Shown one piece after another: positions 32,484 through 40,514 of a stretch of DNA of 64,000 nucleotides. The stretch is taken from the NCBI GenBank assembly GCA_016704895.1, contig JADIZG010000072.1, positions 124,001-188,000 on the forward strand. Direction: 5' to 3'. Both the position numbers and the translations under genes were made by a program. This DNA comes from Betaproteobacteria bacterium (GTDB lineage Bacteria > Pseudomonadota > Gammaproteobacteria > Burkholderiales > Casimicrobiaceae). Numbering within the stretch: position 1 is the stretch's first letter; every line of letters starts with the position of its first letter. The notes beneath the pieces were generated by a model, which was given only the letters and a program-made list of their open reading frames with translations, searched no databases and had not been told where the DNA came from.

Positions 32484-32540
32484 GCGCGGGGCCGGAGCGA
32501 TGGTCGCCGGGCACCGGCGCCCGCCGCTCCGGCCCCGCGC
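32484..32540 (+). terminator. Strong GC hairpin after rplS, probable operon end
   Basis: A 16-base perfect inverted repeat, GCGCGGGGCCGGAGCG (32484-32499) and CGCTCCGGCCCCGCGC (32525-32540), with a 25-base loop, begins 25 bases after the rplS stop. No T tract follows. The place and stability fit a transcript 3' end of the ribosomal operon. Confidence 0.6.
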
Positions 32541-32661
32541 CCATTCTGGAGCCCCCCGGCTCGCTTCTTGCATGGTTGCCTTGTCACGCCGATCCTTTTC
32601 GACCAAGATTCCACCGTCATAAGCCGGGATCCGCGGGCCACCGGGACTCCGAAACGCGCGC

Positions 32662-34494
32662 ATGAAGGCCACGCTTTACGAGGCGCTGGGCATACCGCAG
32701 GCCGCCTCCGACGAGGAGGTGCGCGCGTCGCTGCGCCGGCTCATCCGCAAGTACTACGCGAAGACGCGCGACGGGCAGGGAAACGTCGAGGAGGCGCTGC
32801 GCTTCATCAACCACGCGAGCCGGATCCTGTCGGACCCGGACCGGCGCACGCGCTACGACAACGAGCTCGCGCTCTCGGCCGGCACGACCGAGCAGCGGAT
32901 CGCGCACGTCGTCACGAACGCGGTCGCCGAGTCCGGTGAGCAGACCGACGTCGGCACCGAGGCCGTCGACAGGGCCGCAGAGGCCGACGTGCTCGACGAC
33001 GAGGCACTCGAGGCCGCGCTGACCGCCGACGACGAGCGGCTGGAGCCGGCCCTCCACCATCCCGGTCTCACCGAGCGCGTGTCGACCCTGGGCCGCTCGC
33101 CGGTCGTGACGCTGGCGCTCTGCGCGCTGTTCGGCGCGTTCATCGCCGCGGCGATCGTCTTCGTGACGCCGGCCGACGCGGTGCTGGTCGCGAAGCAGGT
33201 GCTCGTCTGGCTGACGCTGGGCCTGCTCGGACTCACCGCCGTCTACGGCGCGGTGCACGGCGTCGCCTGGGCGTCGCGGCGGCGCATGCCCGCCGCGCCC
33301 GCGCTGCAGCCGCAGACCGATCTCGCGATCCTCAACTGGCGTCGCGAGAAGAGCGTCTTCCTCGGCACCAACCAGCCACAGGAGGACGCCAGCTGGATCT
33401 TCCAGCTCCGGATGGCGGAGCTCGAGCGCGCGAAGTCCGGGCGCACGAGCGAGCCACGTCCCTGGCAGCGCCTGGGCGCGCGCCTGTTCGACTACGCGAT
33501 CTGGGGACTCGTGCTCGCGCTTCTGCTCTCCGAGCTGAGGGGGGCGGGCGCCGTCCCGGAGCAGCTCGCGTACTGGCTCGGGCATCCGCTCGTCGCGCCG
33601 ATCCTCATCACCGGCTCGTGGGTGCCCATCGAGGCGCTGCTGATCGCGTCCCTCGCGACGACGCCGGGCAAGTGGCTGTTCGGCGTCTACCTGCAGTTCT
33701 CGATCTCCGACGCGTACGCACGGCGCGACTCGCGCACGCAGTTCGCGCGCGCGCTGAAGCGCGCGTTCCGCGTCTGGTGGGAGGGCGTGGGACTCGGGTT
33801 CCCGCTCCTCGCGCCGTTCCTGGTCGCGGTCGCGTACGAGAAGGTCATGGTCCAGCAGGAGACCGACTGGGATTTCGCGCACGATTGCCTCGTGACGCAC
33901 GGGCCTCCCGGCGTGCTCAACCTCGTCACCGGCGTCTGCGGGCTCGCCGCGATGCTGTGGCTCTACGGCGTCGCGTGGCACCAGCCGATGGCGGACTCGA
34001 TCACCTGGGCGCGCGCGACGATCACCGATGCGATCCCGTCGACGGCGATGCTGCGCAACTTCTCGGGAAGCAGCGCGATCGGCGGGATCGCGCCGTCGAC
34101 GCCGGTGCGCACGATCACGCCAGCGTCGAAGGCATCCGCTGCGCCGACGCCCTCGCGCGCCGGCGAGCCCATCGACTCGGATCTCTCCGCGAAGTTCGCC
34201 GAGCGGCGCTCGCGCATCGCGGTGCTGGCCGTCGAGGGACCGCGCATGCTGCGCGCGGGCAACTGGCGGCGCGCGGGCGAGCTCTGCCGCACGTGGACCG
34301 AGCTCGACCTCGGCAATCCCGAGGGGTGGCGCTGCCTCGGCCAGGCGATGCAGGCGCAGGGCTACCACCAGGAAGCGATTGCGGCCTTCCGCAAGGCGAA
34401 GCAGTTCGATCCGGGCGATCGCACGCTCGACGCCGCGATCGACCGTTCGCAGCGCGGCATCGTCGCGGATTTCATCAACCGCTACCGGCAGTAG
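32662..34494 (+). CDS. J-like / RDD / TPR multi-domain membrane protein
   Basis: A 610-residue protein of unknown function. Residues about 4-70 resemble a DnaJ domain (TLYEALGIPQAASDEEVRAS ... RILSDPDRRTRYDNELAL), but the HPD tripeptide that activates DnaK is absent: the loop reads KYYAKTRDGQGN. Two membrane helices follow (VVTLALCALFGAFIAAAIVF; VLVWLTLGLLGLTAVYGAV), then an RDD-like membrane domain (RLGARLFDYAIWGLVLALLL; TTPGKWLFGVYLQFSISDAY), another helix (GVCGLAAMLWLYGV), a Ser/Pro/Ala linker, and a C-terminal TPR-type repeat (AGNWRRAGELCRTW; GWRCLGQAMQAQGYHQEAIA). It ends 13 bases inside the convergent permease gene. Confidence 0.8.
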   Translation: MKATLYEALGIPQAASDEEVRASLRRLIRKYYAKTRDGQGNVEEALRFINHASRILSDPDRRTRYDNELALSAGTTEQRIAHVVTNAVAESGEQTDVGTEAVDRAAEADVLDDEALEAALTADDERLEPALHHPGLTERVSTLGRSPVVTLALCALFGAFIAAAIVFVTPADAVLVAKQVLVWLTLGLLGLTAVYGAVHGVAWASRRRMPAAPALQPQTDLAILNWRREKSVFLGTNQPQEDASWIFQLRMAELERAKSGRTSEPRPWQRLGARLFDYAIWGLVLALLLSELRGAGAVPEQLAYWLGHPLVAPILITGSWVPIEALLIASLATTPGKWLFGVYLQFSISDAYARRDSRTQFARALKRAFRVWWEGVGLGFPLLAPFLVAVAYEKVMVQQETDWDFAHDCLVTHGPPGVLNLVTGVCGLAAMLWLYGVAWHQPMADSITWARATITDAIPSTAMLRNFSGSSAIGGIAPSTPVRTITPASKASAAPTPSRAGEPIDSDLSAKFAERRSRIAVLAVEGPRMLRAGNWRRAGELCRTWTELDLGNPEGWRCLGQAMQAQGYHQEAIAAFRKAKQFDPGDRTLDAAIDRSQRGIVADFINRYRQ

Positions 34495-35561
34495 CCGGGA
34501 GCCGGCCGGCACGCGCGACGTGCCGCATGCCCGGTCGATGCCGGGCGATCGTCGACGGGGGGGCGGGGCCGGGGTGATCCGAGCAGGCGGCTGTCGGTGT
34601 TGACGCGGGCGGACTGGCCGGCGTGCGCCTCGGGGCCGTTTCCTGACGCAGCGGTCGCCCCGGTGGCTGGGGCCGCCCAGGCGATCCAGATCGGCATCGT
34701 GAACGCCGCGAGCAGCGTGCCGGTCGAGACGATCAGCGCGACCGGCGCGCCGCGCCCGTTCATGCGCGCGGCGAGGATGTAGGCCGACGTCGCGGTCGGG
34801 ACCGAGGCGTGCGCGAGCGCGACCTGCGTCTCGACCGTCGTGAGCGCCATCGCGTGCGCGAGCGCCAGCGCGATCGCAGGCGCGGCGACGAGCTTGACCG
34901 CGTGGAACCACGCGAGCGCGGGCAGCGGGAGCGCGCCGCGCTCGAAACGCAGCGCCGCGCCGACGGCCAGGAGCCCCAGCGGCAGCGCTCCGTTGCCGGC
35001 CAGCTCGAGCATGCGCGCAGGCACCCGGGGCATCGGCAGGGCGAGCGCGTTCCACACGATGCCGGCGAGCGTCGCGAGCACGAGCGGGTTGCGCGCGACC
35101 TCGAGCGCGATCCGCGCGGCGTGGCCGCGCGCGAGCACGGCGACCGCGGCGACGTTGACGACCGGCACCATGATGCCGACGACGAGGCTCGCGAGCGCGA
35201 CCGCCTTCGCGCCGCCGAGACTCGACGCGACCGCGAGCACGAGGTAGGTGTTGAAGCGGAATCCGCACTGGAAGCACGCGGCGAACGTCTCGCGCGGCAG
35301 CGCGAACAGCGGCCTCGCGAGCGCCGAGAGCACCATCGCGCCGCCGGTGTAGCCGAGCGCGGTGAGCGCGAGCGCACCGGCGTCGCCGATCGCGAGCGGC
35401 GCGGTCGCGAGCGACCGGAAGAGCAGCGCCGGGAACAGGACGAAGTAGACGAGGCGCTCGACGCCTTCCCAGAAGGGCGCTCCGTACGCGAACCGGCGGG
35501 CGAGAAGCACGCCCAGCGCGATCAGCAGGAAGTCGGGGGCGACGAGCAGCGCGGCGTTCAT
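34482..35561 (-). CDS. AEC-family (auxin efflux carrier type) permease
   Basis: Predicted secondary transporter with about ten membrane helices; family members carry malonate, malate or other organic acids, and the substrate here is unknown. Seen are LLVAPDFLLIALGVLLARRF, YFVLFPALLFRSLATAPLA, FRFNTYLVLAVASSLGG, a central basic loop, ALPLGLLAVGAALRFERGAL and VPTATSAYILAARMNG, matching the two-fold repeated AEC plan. ATG 35561 gives 359 residues. The last about 45 residues after IAWAA are polar and probably a tail or a missed stop. The 3' end overlaps the convergent J-like gene. Confidence 0.8.
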   Translation of the reverse strand: MNAALLVAPDFLLIALGVLLARRFAYGAPFWEGVERLVYFVLFPALLFRSLATAPLAIGDAGALALTALGYTGGAMVLSALARPLFALPRETFAACFQCGFRFNTYLVLAVASSLGGAKAVALASLVVGIMVPVVNVAAVAVLARGHAARIALEVARNPLVLATLAGIVWNALALPMPRVPARMLELAGNGALPLGLLAVGAALRFERGALPLPALAWFHAVKLVAAPAIALALAHAMALTTVETQVALAHASVPTATSAYILAARMNGRGAPVALIVSTGTLLAAFTMPIWIAWAAPATGATAASGNGPEAHAGQSARVNTDSRLLGSPRPRPPVDDRPASTGHAARRACRPAPGYCR

Positions 35562-35658
35562 CGCGGAGTCACGCGGACACGATGTCGCGCGCGTCGTCAG
35601 GCCGGGGTCCGGGTCGGGCGATCCGGGCGACACCGGACCCGCGGCGTCGGCGATCGCC

Positions 35659-35913
35659 TCAGCGGCGCCTGATCACGAACCAGAACGCGCCGTCGCGCTC
35701 GCCTTCGCCGACGAGCTCGTTTCCGCTTTGCCGGCAGAACGCGCGGAAGTCGCGGACGCTGCCCGGCTCGGTCGTCAGTATGCGGAGGGTCTGGCCCGTC
35801 ACCATGCGGTTCAGCGCCGTCTTCGTGCGCAGGATCGGAAGCGGGCAATTGAGGCCGCGCGCATCGACCTCGCGATCGACGGGCTCCAGCGCGACGGTGT
35901 CCTGGGTGGTCAT
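35659..35913 (-). CDS. tusA: TusA/SirA-family sulfur carrier protein
   Basis: Small cytoplasmic persulfide carrier family; in E. coli TusA passes sulfur for tRNA 2-thiouridine and other uses. The 84-residue protein has VDARGLNCPLPILRTKTALN with the sulfur-carrying cysteine in CPLP, then VTGQTLRILTTEPGSVRDF and a C-terminal strand AFWFVI. A TATAAT hexamer lies only 10-15 bases before the start codon, so the leader must be very short if that is the promoter. The exact role in this organism is not clear from context. Confidence 0.88.
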   Translation of the reverse strand: MTTQDTVALEPVDREVDARGLNCPLPILRTKTALNRMVTGQTLRILTTEPGSVRDFRAFCRQSGNELVGEGERDGAFWFVIRRR

Positions 35914-35922
35914 GGCGGAGCC

Positions 35923-35928
35923 ATTATA
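35923..35928 (-). promoter_or_regulatory. Perfect -10 hexamer (TATAAT) just before tusA
   Basis: The minus strand reads GGCTATAATGGCTCCGCC directly before ATG 35913. TATAAT is a perfect -10, rare in this GC-rich sequence, but no -35 is obvious and a start near 35917 would leave only about four leader bases. It may indicate a near-leaderless transcript. Confidence 0.35.
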
Positions 35929-35949
35929 GCCACGCGCCGGGGTCGGGAG

Positions 35950-36450
35950 CTACCGGCCGCGGACCCTGGCGATCAGCGCCGTCGTCGAGCGGTCGTGGGC
36001 GAACGGCACGGCGACGAAGCGCCCGCCGGCCGCGACGACCTCGGCCGCCCCGGCCGTCGTGGCGGCCGTGTAGTCGCCGCCCTTCACGAGGATCTCCGGC
36101 ATGCAGGCGACGATCAGCGCGCGCGGCGTGTCGTCGTCGAACGCGACGACCAGGTCGACGCACGCGAGCGCGGCGAGCACGGCCATCCGGTCGTCGAGCG
36201 CGTTCATCGGCCGGTCGTCGCCCTTGCCCAAGCGCCGGACCGACGCGTCGCTGTTGACGGCGACGGTGAGCGAGGCGCCGAGCGCCCGCGCCTGCTCGAG
36301 ATAGGTCACGTGCCCCCGGTGGAGGATGTCGAACACGCCGTTCGTGAACACGCGCGGTCGCGGCAGCGCGGCGAAGCGCGCGAGCGCGTCGTCGCGCGCG
36401 GCGATCTTGGCGAGCGAGGCGGGTGGCGGCAGCGGACGGGGCCGGGTCAT
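35950..36450 (-). CDS. rfaE2: HldC/RfaE2-type heptose-1-phosphate adenylyltransferase
   Basis: Makes ADP-heptose for the LPS inner core from D-glycero-beta-D-manno-heptose 1-phosphate and ATP. The 166-residue single-domain form shows the nucleotidyltransferase signature RVFTNGVFDILHRGHVTYLE (HxGH equivalent), then VAVNSDASVRRLGKGDDRP, MNALDDRMAVLAALACVDLV and EILVKGGDY. The kinase half of HldE is not fused here and not in the window. The neighbouring diaA/gmhA-like gene could supply the heptose-phosphate isomerase step if it is GmhA rather than DiaA. Confidence 0.92.
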   Translation of the reverse strand: MTRPRPLPPPASLAKIAARDDALARFAALPRPRVFTNGVFDILHRGHVTYLEQARALGASLTVAVNSDASVRRLGKGDDRPMNALDDRMAVLAALACVDLVVAFDDDTPRALIVACMPEILVKGGDYTAATTAGAAEVVAAGGRFVAVPFAHDRSTTALIARVRGR

Positions 36451-36486
36451 CGGTCGACGCCTCGTCGGTGCGCCGCCGGAGCAGCG

Positions 36487-37068
36487 TCAGCCGGTGATCT
36501 CGAACAGCTTGACGACGCGTGCGACGCCGCTCGTCGTCGAGGCGATCCGGGCCGCGTCGTCGGCCTCGACGCGCGACACGAGGCCCATCAGGTAGACGAC
36601 GCCGCGCTCGGTGACGACCTTGACCTGCGTCGTCGAGAACTTGTCGGACTCGACGAACCGCGACTTGACCTTCGACGTGATGTAGCTGTCGTTGGTGCGC
36701 GCCGACAGGTCGGTCGTCGGGCCGATGACGAGCTCGTCGTGCACGCCGCGCACGCGCTCGGTGCCGCGGGCCAGCGCGTAGATGTCGGCCCTGACCGCGG
36801 CGTCGGGGACTTCGCCGGTGAGCAGCACCATCCCGTTGTAGCTCGTGACGTTGAAGTGCACGGTGTCGCCGTAACGGCCCGCCACCGTCGTCAGGAGCTT
36901 GGTCTCGATCGTCGTGTCGTCCAGTTGCGCGCCGGCGGAGCGGCGGTCGGTGGCGACGAGCGCGGCGCTGGCCGCGCCGGCCACGATGACCGGGGCGCAG
37001 GCCGACAGGAGCGGCGGGACCGCCGCCGCGAGCAGGATCAGCAGCAGGGCGAGCGGGGATCGTGTCAT
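36487..37068 (-). CDS. dolP: BON-domain lipoprotein, DolP (YraP)-like
   Basis: Outer-membrane lipoprotein family involved in envelope integrity. The 193-residue protein has a lipoprotein signal (LALLLILLAAAVPPLLSAC, cysteine at about residue 24), then two BON domains: DDTTIETKLLTTVAGRY with NGMVLLTGEVPD, and NDSYITSKVKSRFVESDKFS with GVVYLMGLVSRVEAD. ATG 37068 gives this start; it overlaps the upstream gene by four bases. The order lpoA-yraN-diaA-dolP matches E. coli yraM-yraN-diaA-yraP. Confidence 0.9.
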   Translation of the reverse strand: MTRSPLALLLILLAAAVPPLLSACAPVIVAGAASAALVATDRRSAGAQLDDTTIETKLLTTVAGRYGDTVHFNVTSYNGMVLLTGEVPDAAVRADIYALARGTERVRGVHDELVIGPTTDLSARTNDSYITSKVKSRFVESDKFSTTQVKVVTERGVVYLMGLVSRVEADDAARIASTTSGVARVVKLFEITG

Positions 37069-37658
37069 GACTCGTCTCCGAGCAGCGTGTGGTCGATCGC
37101 GTCGCACAGGCAGTGGATCGTGAGCAGGTGCACTTCCTGGATGCGGGCGGTGCGCGCATGCGGCACGCACAGATTGACATCGCCCTCGCCCAGGAGTTCA
37201 CCGATCCGGCCCCCGCCCTTGCCGGTGAGCGCCACCACGTGCATCTCGTGCTCGTGCGCCGCGACGATCGCGTCGATCACGTTGCCGGAGTTGCCCGACG
37301 TCGAGATCGCGAGCAGCACGTCCCCCCGCCGCCCCAGCGCGCGGACCTGCTTGGAGAAGACCTGCTCGAACGAATAGTCGTTGGCGATCGCCGTCAGGAG
37401 CGACGTGTCCGTCGTGAGGGCGATCGCCGGCAGGCCCGGGCGTTCCCGCTCGAATCGCCCGACGAGCTCCGCGGCGAAGTGCTGCGCGTCGGCGGCCGAG
37501 CCGCCGTTGCCGCACGCGAGGATGCGGCCATCCGCGAGCAGGCAGCCGGTCATCATCTCGGCAGCGCGTGCGATCAGTGGGGCCATCGGCCCTGCCGCAG
37601 CGAGCTTCACCTCGGCGCTGGCGGCGAAATGGGAACGGATGCGCTCGACGGGATCCAT
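37065..37658 (-). CDS. diaA: DiaA / GmhA-family SIS-domain protein
   Basis: A 197-residue SIS protein. DiaA binds DnaA and promotes timely initiation; its close relative GmhA is sedoheptulose-7-phosphate isomerase. Seen are GRILACGNGGSAADAQHFAA, FERERPGLPAIALTTDTSLL, ANDYSFEQVFSKQVRALG, the STSGNSGNVI sugar-phosphate loop and EVHLLTIHCLCDAIDHTLLG. Gene neighbours (yraN, dolP, lpoA, rsmI) favour DiaA, while the adjacent heptose adenylyltransferase favours GmhA. The sequence alone does not settle it. Confidence 0.85.
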   Translation of the reverse strand: MDPVERIRSHFAASAEVKLAAAGPMAPLIARAAEMMTGCLLADGRILACGNGGSAADAQHFAAELVGRFERERPGLPAIALTTDTSLLTAIANDYSFEQVFSKQVRALGRRGDVLLAISTSGNSGNVIDAIVAAHEHEMHVVALTGKGGGRIGELLGEGDVNLCVPHARTARIQEVHLLTIHCLCDAIDHTLLGDES

Positions 37659-37973
37659 GCCGCGAATTCTAGCAGGCGGCCGGCGGCTGTCCTGAGGGCT
37701 TCCTCAGGTGTGCGGCATCGCGTGTCGGCCGCCTGCGGGGATCGCAAGCGCGCGTCGTCGATCCCCGGCGCAAGCGCCGGAGCGCTCGGTGAGGCGGAGC
37801 AGGGGCCCCGCGCTTGCGCGGGGATGCGACCCGAGACGAGCGCAGGGCCGGCGAACTCCGCGTGACCATTCGGGCCGCCGTTGCATCGCCGGCCCCTCGC
37901 CGACGCAGGGGGGGGGGGGGGGGGGGGCGGCGCCGCGGGGGTGGGAGCTCGTCCGGCGCCTCGCCACCAGCCG
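37659..37973. other. diaA-yraN gap with two short hairpins and a poly-G run
   Basis: No gene found. Two compact palindromes are present: CCGGCGCAAGCGCCGG (37765-37780) and CCCCGCGCTTGCGCGGGG (37806-37823). Their loops (AA and TT) and shapes are alike. A run of 20 G at 37908-37927 follows, flanked by GC-only sequence. The run resembles the tract after ftsW and may be an artefact, so the true length of this gap is uncertain. Confidence 0.6.
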
Positions 37974-38342
37974 CTACTCCTCCTCGCCGAACGCGTCGCG
38001 CACCCAGACGACGCGCGAAGGGTCGAGACGGTCGAGCAGCACGACGTCGAACCGGCACGCGGGCGTGCGGGGCAGCCTGGCAAGGTACTCGCGCGCCGCC
38101 GCGATCAGGCGCGCGCGCTTCGCCGCGGTGATGCTGTCCGCCGCATCGCCGAAGGTTCCGGGCCGGCGCAGCCGCACCTCGACGAACACGACGGTCGTGC
38201 CTTCGCGCGCGACGATGTCGAGCTCGCCGTGGCGCGAGTGAACGTTGCGCTCGACGATCGCGAGCCCGTGGGCGCGGAGGTGGCGTTCGGCCAGCGCCTC
38301 GGCCGCGCGCCCGTCGTCGCCGCGGCGGTTCGCGCCGCTCAT
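37974..38342 (-). CDS. yraN: YraN (UPF0102) endonuclease-like protein
   Basis: A 122-residue protein of the UPF0102 family, whose fold resembles Holliday-junction resolvases; function not established. Seen are GRAAEALAERHLRAHGLAIV, NVHSRHGELDIVAREGTTVV with the acidic metal-site residues (E-L-D), and VFVEVRLRRPGTFG with the E-V-K/R motif, then KRARLIAAAREYLARLPRTP. It sits directly downstream of lpoA on the same strand (three bases apart), as in E. coli. Confidence 0.93.
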   Translation of the reverse strand: MSGANRRGDDGRAAEALAERHLRAHGLAIVERNVHSRHGELDIVAREGTTVVFVEVRLRRPGTFGDAADSITAAKRARLIAAAREYLARLPRTPACRFDVVLLDRLDPSRVVWVRDAFGEEE

Positions 38343-38345
38343 GCT

Positions 38346-39533
38346 TCAGCGGCCGGCGTCGAGCGGCACGATGGCGCCGGCGCGGAACGTCGCGAGCCGT
38401 CCCTCCCGCCAGATCTGCCGCGAGTCCGACAGCTCGACGCGGCCGGTGGCGCCGTCGAACGACAGGCGGTCGGGCGGGGCCGTGACGAAAACCTCGGCGA
38501 CGCGGAACGCGTCGAGCCCCAGCGCGTAGAGGCGGTCGAGCGCTGCGTTCGCGTATTCCGGGCGAGGCAGCTTCGCGAATGCCGCGGAGTCCGGCACGAC
38601 GACCCAGCTCACGTCGACGAAGCGGACGTCCTCGAGGTCGAGCCGCGTCGCGTGATCCTGCCGCTGGTTGACCTGGCCGCTCGCCCAGGTGTTGACGCGG
38701 GGCGCGTAGGTCTTCACGAGCGCGGCGTCCGGCCCGTCGACCGCGAGGACGATCGCGTCGACCGGCGCCTTCGCGAGGTCGCGGCGCAGCACGCGCAGGC
38801 CGTCGGGCGTCGGCACGAACGGATGGCTCTGCGGGAGATTGCCGCCCATCAGTATCCACTCGCCCGCGAACGCGTGCGCGAACCGCTTCATCAGCGGCGA
38901 GTCGCCGCCGATCACGGCGACGTTCGCGGCGCCGTCCTCCCGCATGCGGCGCGCGATCGTGCGCGCGTCCGACTCGATCGCCAGCGCGAACGTGTACAAG
39001 CGAGGCGGGAGGGCCGCGGCCTCGTCGAGCTGGTTCAGCGCGATCGTGACCGGAAGCTCGCGGTCGGAGGCGGCTAGCGCCTTCAGGTCGTCGCGCACGA
39101 GCGGTCCGACGACCACGCGCGCGCGCCCTTCCCGCGCGGCGTCGAACGCCGCGAGCACGTCGTCGCTGGCGTGCGCGATCACGCGCACGCGGTCCCTCGC
39201 GCCGGCGGCGTCGGCGGCGGCGAGGAAGCCGTCGCGCACCGCCTCGGCGGCGCGGGCGTAGTCCGGCGACGAGAGCGGCAGCACGAGCACGATCGGCGGT
39301 CCCGCGGGCTTTTCGGGCTCCGGCGGAGGCGGCGTCGCGGCGGTGTCGGACATCGCGGCGGCGGGCGGCGGCTCGCCCTTCGCGGCCGCCGGCCCGGGCG
39401 GATCGGATGCGCTTGTCGCCGGCGCCTGCGCCCAGCAGAATGCGGCGAGGAGCGAAAACATCGCGCCAGCGGCCCACCGGGGCGGCGCGCGGCGTGGGGC
39501 TCGTCGTTGGATCGGATCCGGACCGGCAGGCAT
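38346..39533 (-). CDS. lpoA: LpoA-like penicillin-binding protein activator (LppC family)
   Basis: In E. coli LpoA is an outer-membrane lipoprotein that activates PBP1a. The 395-residue product has an N-terminal hydrophobic stretch (AMFSLLAAFCWAQAPA), a Pro/Ala-rich linker to about residue 75, and then a periplasmic-binding-type fold: PPIVLVLPLSSPDYARAAEA, ARVVVGPLVRDDLKALA, YTFALAIESDARTIARRM, NVAVIGGDSPLMKRFAHAF and VDAIVLAVDGPDAALVKTYA. The TPR domain of E. coli LpoA is missing, so this is the short form common in betaproteobacteria. A clear lipobox is not visible. It diverges from rsmI with start codons one base apart. Confidence 0.82.
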   Translation of the reverse strand: MPAGPDPIQRRAPRRAPPRWAAGAMFSLLAAFCWAQAPATSASDPPGPAAAKGEPPPAAAMSDTAATPPPPEPEKPAGPPIVLVLPLSSPDYARAAEAVRDGFLAAADAAGARDRVRVIAHASDDVLAAFDAAREGRARVVVGPLVRDDLKALAASDRELPVTIALNQLDEAAALPPRLYTFALAIESDARTIARRMREDGAANVAVIGGDSPLMKRFAHAFAGEWILMGGNLPQSHPFVPTPDGLRVLRRDLAKAPVDAIVLAVDGPDAALVKTYAPRVNTWASGQVNQRQDHATRLDLEDVRFVDVSWVVVPDSAAFAKLPRPEYANAALDRLYALGLDAFRVAEVFVTAPPDRLSFDGATGRVELSDSRQIWREGRLATFRAGAIVPLDAGR

Positions 39534-39534
39534 C

Positions 39535-40467
39535 GTGGAAGCGTCGGACAGTCGCGGAGGCGGGGAGGGGGCGCCCGGGAAGGCGGATCCGTCGCGGGAT
39601 CGCGCGCAACTGGCCCGGGCCGGGGCATTATATGTGGTTGCCACGCCTCTCGGAAACCTGCGCGACGTGACGCTGCGCGCCGTCGACGTGCTGCGCAGCG
39701 TCGACCGCATCGCCGCGGAAGACACGCGCGTGACGGCGAAGCTCCTCGCGCACCTCGGCATCGCGACGCGCCCGTTCGCGGTCCACGCGCACAACGAGGC
39801 CGCGCGCGCATCCGAGATCGTCGCGGCGCTCGATCGCGGGGAAAGCGTCGCGATCGTCACCGACGCGGGAACGCCGGGCGTGAGCGATCCGGGCGCGCGC
39901 ATCGTGCGAGCCGCGCGCGACGCCGGGCACCCGGTCGTGCCGGTGCCGGGGCCTTCGGCCGTGGCGGCTGCGGTGTCGGTGGCGGGCCTCGCGGCGGCGC
40001 GCTTCGCGTTCGTGGGATTCCTTCCGACCCAGGCAAAGGCGCGGCGCGCGCTGCTCGAGACGCTCGCCCCGCTGCCCATGGCGCTCGTGCTCTACGAGGC
40101 GCCGCACCGCGTGCGCGCGACCGCGGCCGATCTCGCCGCGGCGCTCGGTCCCGATCGCGACCTCGTCGTGGCACGGGAGCTCACGAAGGCGTTCGAGACC
40201 GTGGTGCGCGTGCGCCTCGGCGATGCGGCGGACTGGTTCGCGGGCGATGCGAACCGGGAACGCGGCGAGCTCGTGCTGGTCGTCGACGCGTCGGCGGAAA
40301 CCTCACGGGATGAAGGGATTACGGCCGACGCCGCCGCGTGGCTCGACGCGCTGCTGCGCGAGCTTCCGCCGTCGCGCGCCGCCCGCATCGTGGCCGAGAG
40401 GACCGGCGCGTCCCGGGACGCCCTGTACGCGCGGGCGCTCGACCGGGCGGGCGGCGAGCGCGGTTGA
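39535..40467 (+). CDS. rsmI: RsmI, 16S rRNA (cytidine1402-2'-O)-methyltransferase
   Basis: Methylates the ribose of C1402 in the ribosomal decoding centre. The tetrapyrrole-methylase-type fold is seen in LYVVATPLGNLRDVTLRAVD, IAAEDTRVTAKLLAHLGI, VTDAGTPGVSDPGARIVRAA, HPVVPVPGPSAVAAAVS, VGFLPTQAKARRALLE and VLYEAPHRVRATAADLA. GTG 39535 gives 310 residues, about 25 more than usual at the N terminus; no other start fits before the LYVVATPLGN motif. The TGA stop at 40465-40467 lies inside an FNR-like palindrome that precedes hemN. Confidence 0.94.
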   Translation: MEASDSRGGGEGAPGKADPSRDRAQLARAGALYVVATPLGNLRDVTLRAVDVLRSVDRIAAEDTRVTAKLLAHLGIATRPFAVHAHNEAARASEIVAALDRGESVAIVTDAGTPGVSDPGARIVRAARDAGHPVVPVPGPSAVAAAVSVAGLAAARFAFVGFLPTQAKARRALLETLAPLPMALVLYEAPHRVRATAADLAAALGPDRDLVVARELTKAFETVVRVRLGDAADWFAGDANRERGELVLVVDASAETSRDEGITADAAAWLDALLRELPPSRAARIVAERTGASRDALYARALDRAGGERG

Positions 40468-40477
40468 CCGTCGTCAA
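40464..40477 (+). promoter_or_regulatory. FNR/ANR-like operator upstream of hemN
   Basis: A perfect palindrome TTGAC-CGTC-GTCAA, 37 bases before the hemN start codon. The FNR consensus is TTGAT-N4-ATCAA, so spacing and outer bases match and the inner T/A pair is C/G. Oxygen-independent hemN genes are often under FNR/ANR control. Confidence 0.5.
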
Positions 40478-40514
40478 GGCGCGGGGACCGCCGCCTGGAC
40501 GACACTTACGACTT

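Noticed and set aside
39625..39640. ATTATATG as an rsmI promoter
   Set aside because: It lies inside the rsmI coding region, after the GTG start and overlapping the conserved LYVVATP codons.
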